Assembly: GCA_044359525.1 (NCBI GenBank) | Contig: JBIKLY010000002.1 | Coordinates: forward strand, 28,418 to 92,417 | Direction of reading: 5' to 3' | DNA from: CAJBIL01 sp044359525 | GTDB taxonomy: Bacteria > Pseudomonadota > Gammaproteobacteria > Burkholderiales > Rhodocyclaceae | Length of the DNA: 64,000 nucleotides | In this document: in pieces, positions 8,216 to 16,176 of the stretch | Layout: each line of letters begins with the position of its first letter | How positions within the stretch are numbered: position 1 is the stretch's first letter | The notes under the pieces: model-generated | Seen by the model: the letters and a program-made list of their open reading frames with translations, nothing else | The model's database searches: none | Told to the model about the DNA's origin: nothing | Made by a program: the position numbers and the translations under genes

Positions 8216-11023
8216 TTAGCGCGCCAGATCGTGCTCGCCACACAGGCGCAGCATTTCCGCACGCGTGGCATTGCGCAACTGGACGGCTGCTGTCCAGTCA
8301 TCACCTTCGGGCAGGCGTGTTTTGCCAATCTCGAAGTGCATTGAGCCGAAGCGCGGCATCCAGGTCTGGTCGCGCAGGACAAGGCGTGTGCCGCGCAGGC
8401 CGCTGACCACCACCGGTACGCCGGCGCGCGCTGCGGCGACGAAGGCGCCCATGCGGAACGGCTTGAGGCCGGTTTCGCGCGAAAATGTTCCTTCCGGGAA
8501 AATGACCAGATTTTCGCCACGGCGCAGCGCTGCGATCACTGCGTCCACATCCTCGGCACTTTTTGCTGCCTCGAAACGTTCGACGAACAGTGTGCCAAGT
8601 CCGCGCAGGAAAGCGTGCATGCGTGGCTGCTCGACGAATTCGCGTTTGGCGACAAAAACATAGCCACGCGCGGGCGGCAGGGTCGCGTAGAGGACCAGTG
8701 CGTCGAGGTAGCTGCAGTGATTGACGAGCAGCAGGTGCGCTGAGTCGGGCAGCTTCTGCAGGCCCTCGGCGCGTACCGGCATGCCGCTTAGTGCGAGAAA
8801 AATCCGCGTCGCGCCATGCACTACTCGGCGCCCGATTGCCGGGCGTTGCAGAAGCATTAGCAGTACGCCGACCGGCAGGCCGATCAGTGCAAAAATTGTC
8901 CAGCACCATGCGCCAAAAAGCCAGCGCGCTGCGCGTCCAATCCCTTCGGCGATTCTGGCGCGCAGCGCTGCCGTCCCGAGCAGCGCGATCGTTTGCCAGG
9001 CCGCGGGTGCTGCCAAGCCGATCATTCCGCTCTCATAGGCATCGCGTGAGGCGGCGCGGCGGATCTTGCCGCTCGAAGTTTTGAGTACGGAGTTTGGTGG
9101 TGCGAGAACGATTTCGTCGGCCGGCATGCCGATTACGTCGACTGCGGCCTCGTTGATTTTCTGGCGCAGCGCTTCGCAGGTCACGGGGTCGGTCTCGCGG
9201 GTTTCAGCGAGAACAACCAGGCGCTCGGTGGCGTTGCCCGGATCGGCGCTGGCGAACACGGCAACACAGCCCTTGCGCACGCCGGCAAGGTTGCCGACAG
9301 CTTGTTCAAGCTCGTAGGGGTAGAGATTGCGGCCGCCGCGGATGATCAGGTCCTTGACGCGGCCGGTGAGATATATTTCGCCGTCGACGGTGTAGGCGTA
9401 ATCGCCGGAGTTGAGCCAGCCGTCGTCAAACAGGGTTTGTGTGGCAAGTGGATTGCGATAGTAGCCCTGCGTTGCCGACGGACCGCGGAACTGCAGGCGG
9501 CCGATTTGCCGCGCCGCAAGTTCGCGGCCTGCCGCATCGACAATGCGAATCTCGTGGCGCGGCAGGGCAAGGCCACAGGCCGGTACGCGCATCACTGTCG
9601 TGTCTTCTGCGCCTGCAGGAACGGCGCGTTTCTCATCGACAAAGGCGTCGCGCAGGATGGCGTCGATGTGCGCGCCGCGCGCCAGTGGCGGGAAGGCGAG
9701 CCCGACCGAGCATTCGGCCAGACCGTACACAGGCGTCATTGCCGTGGCAGGCAGGCCGCAGGGCGCGAAGCGTGCAGAGAAGGCTTCAAGCGTTTGCGGG
9801 CTGACCGGCTCGGCGCCGTTCAGTGCCAGCCGCCAGGAAGCCAGATTGAGCTCTTGCAGATCGCTATCGGCGAGTTTTTTTGCGCACAGCTCATAGGCGA
9901 AATTCGGTGCAGCGGAGATCGTTCCGCCGTGCCTCGAGATGGCGGTGAGCCAGCGCGACGGCCGGGCGAGGAAAGCCAGTGGCGACATCAGTACCAGCGG
10001 CATGCCGAAGTAGAGCGATCCGAACCACGCGCCGATCAGGCCCATGTCGTGATAGAGCGGCAGCCAGGAGACGAATACGTCGTCGCTGCATACGCCGATT
10101 GCTTCGCCCATGGCGCGCAGGTTGGCGAGCAGGTTGGCATGGGTGAGCACGACGCCTTTCGGGTCGCCGGTGCTGCCGGAGGTGTATTGCAGGAAGGCGA
10201 TGTCGTCGGGTGCGGCGCGGTAGAGCAGCGCCATCGGCGGCAGATCGAGATCCTCCGGGGTGACGATCTCGACCAGCGACGGTGCCTCGGTTCGCAGCAG
10301 CGCGGCAACGCCCTTGGCTTGCGGCACGGTGATGATGAACACGGCCTCGGCGTTGGCCAGGATGCGCGCGTGCCGGCGCAGATGGTCCTCGATCTGCGCC
10401 AGGCGTGCCGGCGGGTAGATCGGCACCGGAATGCCGCCGGCCAGCATGACGCCGAAGAAGCTGGTCAGGTAACTGCGCCCGGTCGGCAGCATCAGTGCGA
10501 CGGTCTGTTTCGGCAGCAGGCCGCGCGCGACCAGTCCGGCAGCTATCCGTCGCGCTTCATTGAGCAACTCGGCGTAGGTGATTGGCTGCGCCTGCTCGCC
10601 TTCGCCGTAGAGCAGCACGTGCGTGCGCTGCGGGTTGTGTGCGGCGTGCCATTCGAGTACTTCGACAAGCGTGCCGGCCTGATCCGGGGCGCCGTTAATG
10701 GTCTCTTGCGGCAGGGTGTCGATTGTTTCAGTCGCGTTGTTTGGAGCGCTGGATTCTCCCGTTCCGGGGATGAGGCGCAGGAGATCGTGCGGGGTTTCGG
10801 CTTCCGTCAGCGCCGCATCGGGCAGGGTCGTTTTGAACTCGTTGCCGAGACGCAGCAGAAGTTCGACACGCGCCAGGCTGTCCAGCCCGAGATCGCGTTC
10901 AAGGTGGCTGCTCAGGCTGATGCGACTGGCCCGGGCCGGGTGGGTTTCTTCGACCAGTGTGAGCACCACGCGCAGTAATCTGGCAGTTGCTTCCTCCGGT
11001 GCTCGTTGAATCGCTGGTGTCAT
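8216..11023 (-). CDS. ACP / acyl-AMP ligase / PlsC acyltransferase fusion
   Basis: Three-domain lipid enzyme of 935 residues. An acyl-carrier domain comes first, with the phosphopantetheine site LGLDSLARVE near residue 50. An AMP-forming acyl ligase of the FadD/FAAL type spans about 130-680, with P-loop YTSGSTGDPKG and the terminal lysine segment LKTSSGKIRR. A PlsC-like acyltransferase forms the C terminus, with NHCSYLD (HX4D) and FPEGTFS. A membrane-anchoring hydrophobic stretch lies between ligase and acyltransferase. It probably activates a fatty acid, loads its own ACP and transfers the acyl chain to a lysophospholipid-like acceptor. The ATG at 11023 is chosen because the ACP domain starts there; the longer frame runs back into napF. 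It lies 8 bases after napF. Confidence 0.85.
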   Translation of the reverse strand: MTPAIQRAPEEATARLLRVVLTLVEETHPARASRISLSSHLERDLGLDSLARVELLLRLGNEFKTTLPDAALTEAETPHDLLRLIPGTGESSAPNNATETIDTLPQETINGAPDQAGTLVEVLEWHAAHNPQRTHVLLYGEGEQAQPITYAELLNEARRIAAGLVARGLLPKQTVALMLPTGRSYLTSFFGVMLAGGIPVPIYPPARLAQIEDHLRRHARILANAEAVFIITVPQAKGVAALLRTEAPSLVEIVTPEDLDLPPMALLYRAAPDDIAFLQYTSGSTGDPKGVVLTHANLLANLRAMGEAIGVCSDDVFVSWLPLYHDMGLIGAWFGSLYFGMPLVLMSPLAFLARPSRWLTAISRHGGTISAAPNFAYELCAKKLADSDLQELNLASWRLALNGAEPVSPQTLEAFSARFAPCGLPATAMTPVYGLAECSVGLAFPPLARGAHIDAILRDAFVDEKRAVPAGAEDTTVMRVPACGLALPRHEIRIVDAAGRELAARQIGRLQFRGPSATQGYYRNPLATQTLFDDGWLNSGDYAYTVDGEIYLTGRVKDLIIRGGRNLYPYELEQAVGNLAGVRKGCVAVFASADPGNATERLVVLAETRETDPVTCEALRQKINEAAVDVIGMPADEIVLAPPNSVLKTSSGKIRRAASRDAYESGMIGLAAPAAWQTIALLGTAALRARIAEGIGRAARWLFGAWCWTIFALIGLPVGVLLMLLQRPAIGRRVVHGATRIFLALSGMPVRAEGLQKLPDSAHLLLVNHCSYLDALVLYATLPPARGYVFVAKREFVEQPRMHAFLRGLGTLFVERFEAAKSAEDVDAVIAALRRGENLVIFPEGTFSRETGLKPFRMGAFVAAARAGVPVVVSGLRGTRLVLRDQTWMPRFGSMHFEIGKTRLPEGDDWTAAVQLRNATRAEMLRLCGEHDLAR

Positions 11024-11031
11024 GGCTGGTG

Positions 11032-11511
11032 TTATCTGACCACGATAGCCTGAACGGGGCAGGGTGCGACACAGGCGCCGCAGCCGGTGCAGCGTTCCTG
11101 ATCGAGTGCCGGAAGTGCAATGCCGCCGGCGAGCGGCGGAAAGCGGATCGCCCCGGCAGCGCATTGATCACCACAGATCCGGCATTCAACACGTTGGCGG
11201 GCGAGGCAGGGCTCGTTAATGACGGCGCACGCTGCCCAGGGTGATTGCTCACCGGTTCGTATCAGAGCGCGTGGCGAGCAGGCGGCCGCGCAGTCGCCGC
11301 AAAAAGTGCATTCACCCTTGGTGAAATCAACCGTCGGGTAGCCGGCGTCGCGCGTGATGATGTGTGTCGGACAAGCGCCAACACAATCGCCGCAGCGTGT
11401 GCACGCTTGCAGGAAATCGGTTTCGGCAAGTGCCCATGGCGGGCGGAGCGGTTCCGTGCGGGGAGCGAATCGGCCGCGCAGGAAGTTGCGGCGGCTATCA
11501 GGTGTCGTCAT
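11032..11511 (-). CDS. napF: NapF, cytoplasmic ferredoxin-type protein of the Nap system
   Basis: 159-residue iron-sulphur protein thought to act in the cytoplasm on NapA maturation. Four cysteine groups are visible: CTRCGDCVGACP, CTFCGDCAAACS, a modified CRICGDQC and CTGCGACVAPCP. The N terminus has an arginine-rich segment (SRRNFLRGRF) typical of NapF. It is detached from napDAGHB and lies downstream of the napC and cytochrome genes on the minus strand, with a terminator between. The next gene, the acyl ligase fusion, starts 8 bases after its stop, so the two are probably co-transcribed. Confidence 0.9.
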   Translation of the reverse strand: MTTPDSRRNFLRGRFAPRTEPLRPPWALAETDFLQACTRCGDCVGACPTHIITRDAGYPTVDFTKGECTFCGDCAAACSPRALIRTGEQSPWAACAVINEPCLARQRVECRICGDQCAAGAIRFPPLAGGIALPALDQERCTGCGACVAPCPVQAIVVR

Positions 11512-11559
11512 CTGTGAAATGTTACTGCGGGTCGTCGATGCGTGGTGTGCCCCGGCAAG

Positions 11560-11591
11560 AAAAAAGGCGGTGCTGTGGCACCGCCTTTTTT
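11560..11591 (-). terminator. Intrinsic terminator after the first EB_dh-type cytochrome gene
   Basis: On the minus strand a GC-rich stem (GGCGGTGC pairing with GCACCGCC) is flanked by A and T runs of six. It starts about 16 bases past the stop of the 11607 gene and separates the cytochrome operon from napF. Confidence 0.88.
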
Positions 11592-11606
11592 CCCGTTGCG
11601 CCGCGC

Positions 11607-12494
11607 TTACTGCTTGGTGGCTTTGATGTCGCCAGCCGCACCAAGGCCCAGCGTGTAGCCAAGCGATACATGGTGGAAGCGATAAACGGTCTTGTCCGTG
11701 TGAATCGCGACGCCGAACGGGATGACCTGACCTTCGGCAAGCGCCAGATCGCCTTCGCCACCGCTGAGCTTGCGCGTAAAGGTCACGGTATAAACACCGC
11801 CCTTGTTTTCGCCTTCGGCCTTGACCAGTGCCGTGCCACCCTTGTTGACGCGTTCTGCAGCGACGTGGCCGTCAACCTGTGTCGAACCCTTGCCACCTTC
11901 ACCACTCTTCCACTGGATGTAGTCATAGAAAACGCCGCCGGCCATGTTGGCGTCTTTTACATATTTCTTTTTCTTTGCATCGCCATCGGGCATCGAGCGT
12001 ACATCGGCGTGGCAGGTTGCCCAGCAGCCAACTTGCGCGGCTTGTGGCACCTTGTCGCCAGCCAGCATGATGGCGGCCTTGACTTCGTGTTTCGGGCTGG
12101 CGTCTTCGCGTGGTGCGCCGGCGGCCTCGTCGGCTGGCGCCTTGAAGGTCAGGCGTAGGTAGAGATGCTCCTTGTCGTATGCCGCCTGTACGGAGACGGG
12201 GAAACTCATCGTCTTCGGCGCGCCGATCGGCTCCAGTTCCTTGCCGGCCAGGCGCTTGAAATCAAAGTTGAGTCCGCCTTTTTCTTCGTGACAACCCACA
12301 CAGCTTTCGCCCTTGTTGATGCCGGTGCGGCCGCTGTGATCCGACTTTTTCATCACCCATTCAATGGGCGTTGCGCCCGCGTGAAACACCTGAATATCCC
12401 GCTTGGCAACCTTGCTCCAGTCGGGTGCGGCAATGGCGAACTGTGAGCTGGCGGCAAGCAGGGTGCCGAGTAGGGCAATGGGCAGTTTTTTCAT
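11607..12494 (-). CDS. EB_dh-type periplasmic cytochrome, paralogue 1
   Basis: 295-residue secreted protein (signal peptide to about residue 22, cleaved after IAA) of the ethylbenzene-dehydrogenase / cytochrome c-552 haem-domain family. It carries one normal haem c motif (CVGCH, near 62) and a second, CWATCH, with three residues between the cysteines. An immunoglobulin-like beta-sandwich pattern follows, ending in HHVSLGYTLGL. It is about 60-65 percent identical by eye to the next gene upstream (12820-13680). Likely an electron carrier fed by the nearby NapC-type protein. The exact partner and acceptor are unknown. Confidence 0.82.
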   Translation of the reverse strand: MKKLPIALLGTLLAASSQFAIAAPDWSKVAKRDIQVFHAGATPIEWVMKKSDHSGRTGINKGESCVGCHEEKGGLNFDFKRLAGKELEPIGAPKTMSFPVSVQAAYDKEHLYLRLTFKAPADEAAGAPREDASPKHEVKAAIMLAGDKVPQAAQVGCWATCHADVRSMPDGDAKKKKYVKDANMAGGVFYDYIQWKSGEGGKGSTQVDGHVAAERVNKGGTALVKAEGENKGGVYTVTFTRKLSGGEGDLALAEGQVIPFGVAIHTDKTVYRFHHVSLGYTLGLGAAGDIKATKQ

Positions 12495-12532
12495 GATAGC
12501 GGTCCAGTCAGCGTTGTTGGGAAGCTTCGATG

Positions 12533-12546
12533 CAGGATGATTCTAA
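12533..12546. repeat. 14-bp direct repeat, left copy, flanking hairpin H2
   Basis: CAGGATGATTCTAA occurs here and again at 12703-12716, bracketing a 156-base segment that contains hairpin H2. It looks like a target-site duplication or a local duplication. Confidence 0.8.
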
Positions 12547-12557
12547 AAACCTCAGTC

Positions 12558-12690
12558 TGTCCACGAAAATCACGAAAGACACGAAATTAAACAACAGGTT
12601 AAGTTGAGTTAGCCACTCACCCTATAGGTTGCGTTCTGCATTTTTGTATCTGTTTGATTTTTTTCGTGCTTTTAGTGATTTTCGTGGATG
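12558..12690. repeat. Octamer hairpin H2 (CACGAAA dialect) between the two cytochrome genes
   Basis: The left arm has CCACGAAAATCACGAAAG and the right arm has the near complement ending in TGATTTTCGTGGA, with about 70 unpaired bases in the middle. Units follow CACGAAA(G/A). It is the most degraded and widest-looped of the eight hairpins, and it fills most of the 325-base gap between the cytochrome genes. Confidence 0.8.
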
Positions 12691-12702
12691 AACTGCTTTT
12701 TC

Positions 12703-12716
12703 CAGGATGATTCTAA
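12703..12716. repeat. 14-bp direct repeat, right copy, flanking hairpin H2
   Basis: Second copy of CAGGATGATTCTAA, identical to 12533-12546. Confidence 0.8.
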
Positions 12717-12770
12717 CCATTTTTAAAAAAGGGCGAAGGGATGCAGGAAAGCGGTTTCGCCAAGGCAAAC

Positions 12771-12802
12771 AAAAAAGGCAGAACCGAAGTTCTGCCCTTT
12801 TT
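12771..12802 (-). terminator. Intrinsic terminator with TTCG loop after the second EB_dh-type gene
   Basis: On the minus strand GGGCAGAAC and GTTCTGCC pair around a TTCG tetraloop, followed by six T. It lies about 18 bases past the stop of the 12820 gene, so the downstream paralogue needs read-through or its own promoter. Confidence 0.9.
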
Positions 12803-12819
12803 CTGAAGCGGTATCTGGC

Positions 12820-13680
12820 TTACTGCTTGGTCGCCTTGATGTCGCCATCAGCACCGAAGCCAATCGTGTAGCCCAGCGAAACGTGGTGGAAGCGACCGGT
12901 CGCATGGTCGGCATGGATGGCGAAGCCAACCGGTGTTGCCTTGCCCTCGGCCACCGCACCGTTCAGCTTGCGGGTGAAGGTAACGGTATAAACGTCGCCC
13001 GCCTTGGTGCCCTCAGCCTTTACGCCGGCCGTGCCGCCTTCCATGTTGCGCTTGTCGCTTACCGAACCATCAACGGCCTTGGCGCCCTTGGCGCTCTTCC
13101 ATTGCATCAGCTCGTAAGCGCCGCTGGCGGTGTACTTGGTTTTCTTGTCGTCGGCGCCCGGCATGGTGCGGGCATCGGTGTGACAGGTTGCCCAGCAGCC
13201 GACCTGGCTTCCCGCAACTGTCTTGTCGCCAGCAGCAACCGAGACTTTGTCGTTGGCAAACATGACGGCCGCCTTGACATCGTTTTCCTTGTCGGCAGTA
13301 TTGGCGCCGCCAGCCGGTGCCTTGAAGGTCATGCGGATATAAGCATTTTCCTTGTCGTACGCGGCTTGTACCGAGACCGGGAAGTTCATTGTCTTCGGCA
13401 CGCCGACCGGCTCGAGTTCCTTACTGGCCAGCTTCTTCATGTCGAAATTGAGACCGCCCTTTTCTTCATGGCAACCAATGCAGCTTTCGCCCTTGACCAA
13501 GCCGGTGCGGCCGCTGTGGTCGGATTTTTTAGTGACCCATTCGATCGGCGTCACGCCGGCGTGGAAAACCTGGATGTCACGCTTCGGAACCTTGGACCAG
13601 TCCGGCGCGGCATGCGCAAGCTGGGAACCGAAGGCGAACAGGGCGCCAAGAACAGCAAAGGAAACGGTAGTCTTCTTCAT
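12820..13680 (-). CDS. EB_dh-type periplasmic cytochrome, paralogue 2
   Basis: 286-residue secreted cytochrome with signal peptide MKKTTVSFAVLGAL ending after AHA. Like its neighbour it has a haem c motif CIGCH and the unusual CWATCH, an EB_dh-like beta domain and the C-terminal HHVSLGYTIGF. The start at 13680 is preferred over 13695 because a GGAG site lies just upstream of it and the signal peptide then starts with MKK. It lies 52 bases downstream of the NapC-type gene on the same strand and is probably co-transcribed with it. Expected to take electrons from NapC. Confidence 0.83.
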   Translation of the reverse strand: MKKTTVSFAVLGALFAFGSQLAHAAPDWSKVPKRDIQVFHAGVTPIEWVTKKSDHSGRTGLVKGESCIGCHEEKGGLNFDMKKLASKELEPVGVPKTMNFPVSVQAAYDKENAYIRMTFKAPAGGANTADKENDVKAAVMFANDKVSVAAGDKTVAGSQVGCWATCHTDARTMPGADDKKTKYTASGAYELMQWKSAKGAKAVDGSVSDKRNMEGGTAGVKAEGTKAGDVYTVTFTRKLNGAVAEGKATPVGFAIHADHATGRFHHVSLGYTIGFGADGDIKATKQ

Positions 13681-13732
13681 GTTGAATTTCTCCACTCAAG
13701 CGATTAAGGGTGTAATTCCAGGCAACGATGAA

Positions 13733-14329
13733 TTATTCGTCGTCATCCTCTTTCATGCCTTTCGGTTTCTGGTGTGCGATCCCTTTGTGGCAATCGATAC
13801 AGGTTTTCTTCTCGTCCTGGCCAATCTTGTGCATCTTCGAGGCACGCAGTTTTTGCTTCTCGATATCCATCGCGCTGAAGGAGTGGCAGTTGCGGCATTC
13901 GCGTGAATCGCTGTTCTTCATGCGTTCCCACTCGTGGGTCGCCAGCTCAAGGCGTTTGGCTTCGAACTTTTCCTTGGTGTCGATGGTGCCCATGATTTTG
14001 CCATAGACTTCGCCGCTCGCCTGGATTTTACGCATCATCTTGTGCCCCCAGTCTTTGGGGACGTGGCAGTCGGAGCAGTAGGCGCGCACACCGGTGCGGT
14101 TGCTGTAGTGAATGGTCGTCTTGTATTCCTGATAGACGTTGTCCTTCATCTCGTGGCAGGAAATGCAAAATTCGAGCGTATTGGTTGCTTCCATGGCGGT
14201 GTTGAAACCACCCCAGAAAAAGATGCCGGAGATAAAGCCAACCGAAAGCAGGCCAATCAGTGAGTATTTTGTACTGGGGCGTTTGAGTTTGGCCCAGAAG
14301 CCGGTGGCCTCGGTTTTGTTGTCGGACAT
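13733..14329 (-). CDS. napC: NapC/NirT-type tetrahaem quinol dehydrogenase
   Basis: 198-residue membrane-anchored cytochrome with one N-terminal transmembrane helix (about residues 23-43) and four haem c motifs: CISCH, CSDCH, CRNCH and CIDCH. The family oxidises quinol and reduces periplasmic partners such as NapAB. It is the natural missing napC of the nap genes at 1,801-7,080, but lies 6.6 kb away on the other strand and leads a set containing two EB_dh-type cytochromes. It could equally serve those cytochromes or another reductase. An FNR-like box lies upstream. Confidence 0.9.
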   Translation of the reverse strand: MSDNKTEATGFWAKLKRPSTKYSLIGLLSVGFISGIFFWGGFNTAMEATNTLEFCISCHEMKDNVYQEYKTTIHYSNRTGVRAYCSDCHVPKDWGHKMMRKIQASGEVYGKIMGTIDTKEKFEAKRLELATHEWERMKNSDSRECRNCHSFSAMDIEKQKLRASKMHKIGQDEKKTCIDCHKGIAHQKPKGMKEDDDE

Positions 14330-14423
14330 GGTGCAACCTCTCTCGTTGGTTTCAATTCGCTCGCCACCAACGGGTCGGTTGGTGAAGCAAACGCGAGTCT
14401 AGCGAATCGAAACCGGCGAGGGT

Positions 14424-14437
14424 TTGATCTAGATTAA
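14424..14437 (-). promoter_or_regulatory. FNR/ANR-like box upstream of napC
   Basis: TTGATCTAGATTAA on the plus strand (TTAATCTAGATCAA on the minus) matches TTGAT-N4-ATCAA at nine of ten fixed positions, about 95 bases before the napC start. It lies between divergent napC and convergent-facing ccmI ends, so napC is the only plausible target. Confidence 0.62.
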
Positions 14438-14479
14438 GTTACCCCAGTATTTTTAGGGGATTGATTAATGGAGATCAAC

Positions 14480-15712
14480 TCAGGGCTGTACCTGGTCAAT
14501 CGTCAGGCGTATACCCTGTTTCCCGAGCTTTACGCCGCTCACGTTACCGAACAGGTCACCGCTGGAAGTTTCTGCCTTGCCGGCCTTGGCGATACGCGCT
14601 TCAATACTGACAGTCTTGAACGCCGAGATTTTTTTGCCACCAGGAAGCGCCATTGAGTCATCGAAGTGAAAGCGGATGGGCAGGTCGCCGGCTTTGCCGC
14701 GGAGCACGGCGAGCGGCATGCGCTGCCCGTCTTCGGCGCGGGCGAAAACGAAAAGTACGTCGTCAGGCTTGATCTGTGAGCTGAGTTTCGCGCTGAGAAC
14801 GACCTCGCCACTGATTCCGGGCCCGGTCGCTGTCGGTTTGCCATCCGGCGCCGAGCGCTGGGTAGCCAGTTCGCGGGCCTTTTCGACGGCGTTCTTGAGG
14901 CCTTCGGCTTCCTCCGTGCCCGGCTCCAGTTGTGCCAGCAGGCGGCTCCAGTGGGTGGCTGTCGTGGCAAAGTCGCGCCGGTCACTGGCTGCGGCGCCGG
15001 CCAGCAGCAATGCCTGTGGTTCGTCGGGGTCGATCTGCAGGGCGCGGGCGAGCATTTCGCTGGGCTTGCCCTGCAGATCGCCTTTGTTGTTCTGCGCAAT
15101 TATTTCGGCATAGTCGGCCAGCAGCACGGCGTCCTTGTCGACCACCGGGCCGGCGTGACTGTAGGCTTCTTCAGCTTCGGTAAAACGCCCCAGTGCCTTG
15201 TACGAGCGGGCCAGCATTACCCAGCCTTTGGCGTCATCCGGGTTTTGCTTGAGTTTGTCGGACAGCTTGCCGACCATGGCTTCGATCTGCTCCGGGGTGA
15301 CGCGGGAGCGGGCTTGCGTTTGCAGTGGATCGAGCGCGCGTGGGTTGCCGAGCAGGGCATAGCCGGCAATCGCGGCGAGCGGCAGGGCGATGAGCAGCAC
15401 CAGCGCTGATTTGCGACTGCTTGAAACTGCCGGCCTGCCGCTGCCATCAGCGTCTTCCGCTTGAACGTCTTCAAGTAAGCGTCGCTTGAGCTCCAGTTTC
15501 GACTGGGCAAGATCGGCGTCCGAGAGCAGATTTTCCCGGTGCTCACGGTCAAGTTCGGCAAGCTGGTCATGGAAAATCGCCAGATTGGCTTCGCGCCGTT
15601 CATTGGCAGACTGCACCGGGAGCGTGGCTTTCGGAAGCCGCCAGAGCGGCAAAAGCAGGCGGGCCATGACGGCGAGCACGAGAAGTGTCGCGATAATGAT
15701 GAATACGGTCAT
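14480..15712 (-). CDS. ccmI: CcmI, apocytochrome c chaperone
   Basis: 410-residue membrane protein that presents apocytochrome c to the haem ligation machinery. Two N-terminal transmembrane helices (about residues 1-23 and 98-116) enclose a cytoplasmic leucine/charged segment, followed by periplasmic TPR repeats (around 140-270) and a C-terminal beta domain. It overlaps ccmH by 4 bases and is the last gene of ccmABCDEFGHI. Confidence 0.93.
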   Translation of the reverse strand: MTVFIIIATLLVLAVMARLLLPLWRLPKATLPVQSANERREANLAIFHDQLAELDREHRENLLSDADLAQSKLELKRRLLEDVQAEDADGSGRPAVSSSRKSALVLLIALPLAAIAGYALLGNPRALDPLQTQARSRVTPEQIEAMVGKLSDKLKQNPDDAKGWVMLARSYKALGRFTEAEEAYSHAGPVVDKDAVLLADYAEIIAQNNKGDLQGKPSEMLARALQIDPDEPQALLLAGAAASDRRDFATTATHWSRLLAQLEPGTEEAEGLKNAVEKARELATQRSAPDGKPTATGPGISGEVVLSAKLSSQIKPDDVLFVFARAEDGQRMPLAVLRGKAGDLPIRFHFDDSMALPGGKKISAFKTVSIEARIAKAGKAETSSGDLFGNVSGVKLGKQGIRLTIDQVQP

Positions 15713-16176
15713 TGCTGGGTGTCTTTATTCCTGAGCAGGGCATCGGCCTGCTTTTGTTCTTCGGCGGAGAGCGGTGCGTCGCTGATTTCGTCGTTGCGGC
15801 GGCGCAAGTAGCGGACTACGCCGAATGCCGCGAGCACCAAGAGTGCGGCCGGGCCAAACCAGAGCAGCAGCGTGGTGCCCTTGACTGGTGGCCGGTAGCG
15901 CACGAAGTCGCCGTAACGGGCGACCATGAAGTCCATGATTTCGGCGTCGCTTTTTCCGTCCTTGATCAGGGTGCGGATTTCGCGGCGTAGATCATTGGCC
16001 AGTTCGGCGTGCGAGCCGGAAAGCGATTCGTTCTGGCAGACCAGGCAGCGCAACTCATCGGAGATCGCCACCATGCGCTTTTCCGTTAGCTCGTCGACCG
16101 CCAGCGGTGCGGCTTCTTTTGCCTGTGTCGCAAGGGCGATGAGAGCCAGGGCAAGGATCAGGAGCCAGCGTTTCAT
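15709..16176 (-). CDS. ccmH: CcmH, apocytochrome c thiol reductase
   Basis: 155-residue protein with a signal peptide, the redox motif LRCLVCQNESLSGS in a small periplasmic domain, and a C-terminal membrane helix (TTLLLWFGPAALLVLAAFG). It keeps the CXXCH cysteines of apocytochromes reduced before haem attachment. It overlaps ccmG and ccmI by 4 bases each. Confidence 0.95.
   Translation of the reverse strand: MKRWLLILALALIALATQAKEAAPLAVDELTEKRMVAISDELRCLVCQNESLSGSHAELANDLRREIRTLIKDGKSDAEIMDFMVARYGDFVRYRPPVKGTTLLLWFGPAALLVLAAFGVVRYLRRRNDEISDAPLSAEEQKQADALLRNKDTQQ

Noticed and set aside
9302..10978. 558-codon open frame antisense to the acyl ligase fusion
   Set aside because: The ligase and ACP motifs on the minus strand are unambiguous; the opposite frame has only low-complexity Arg/Gly/Ala composition.
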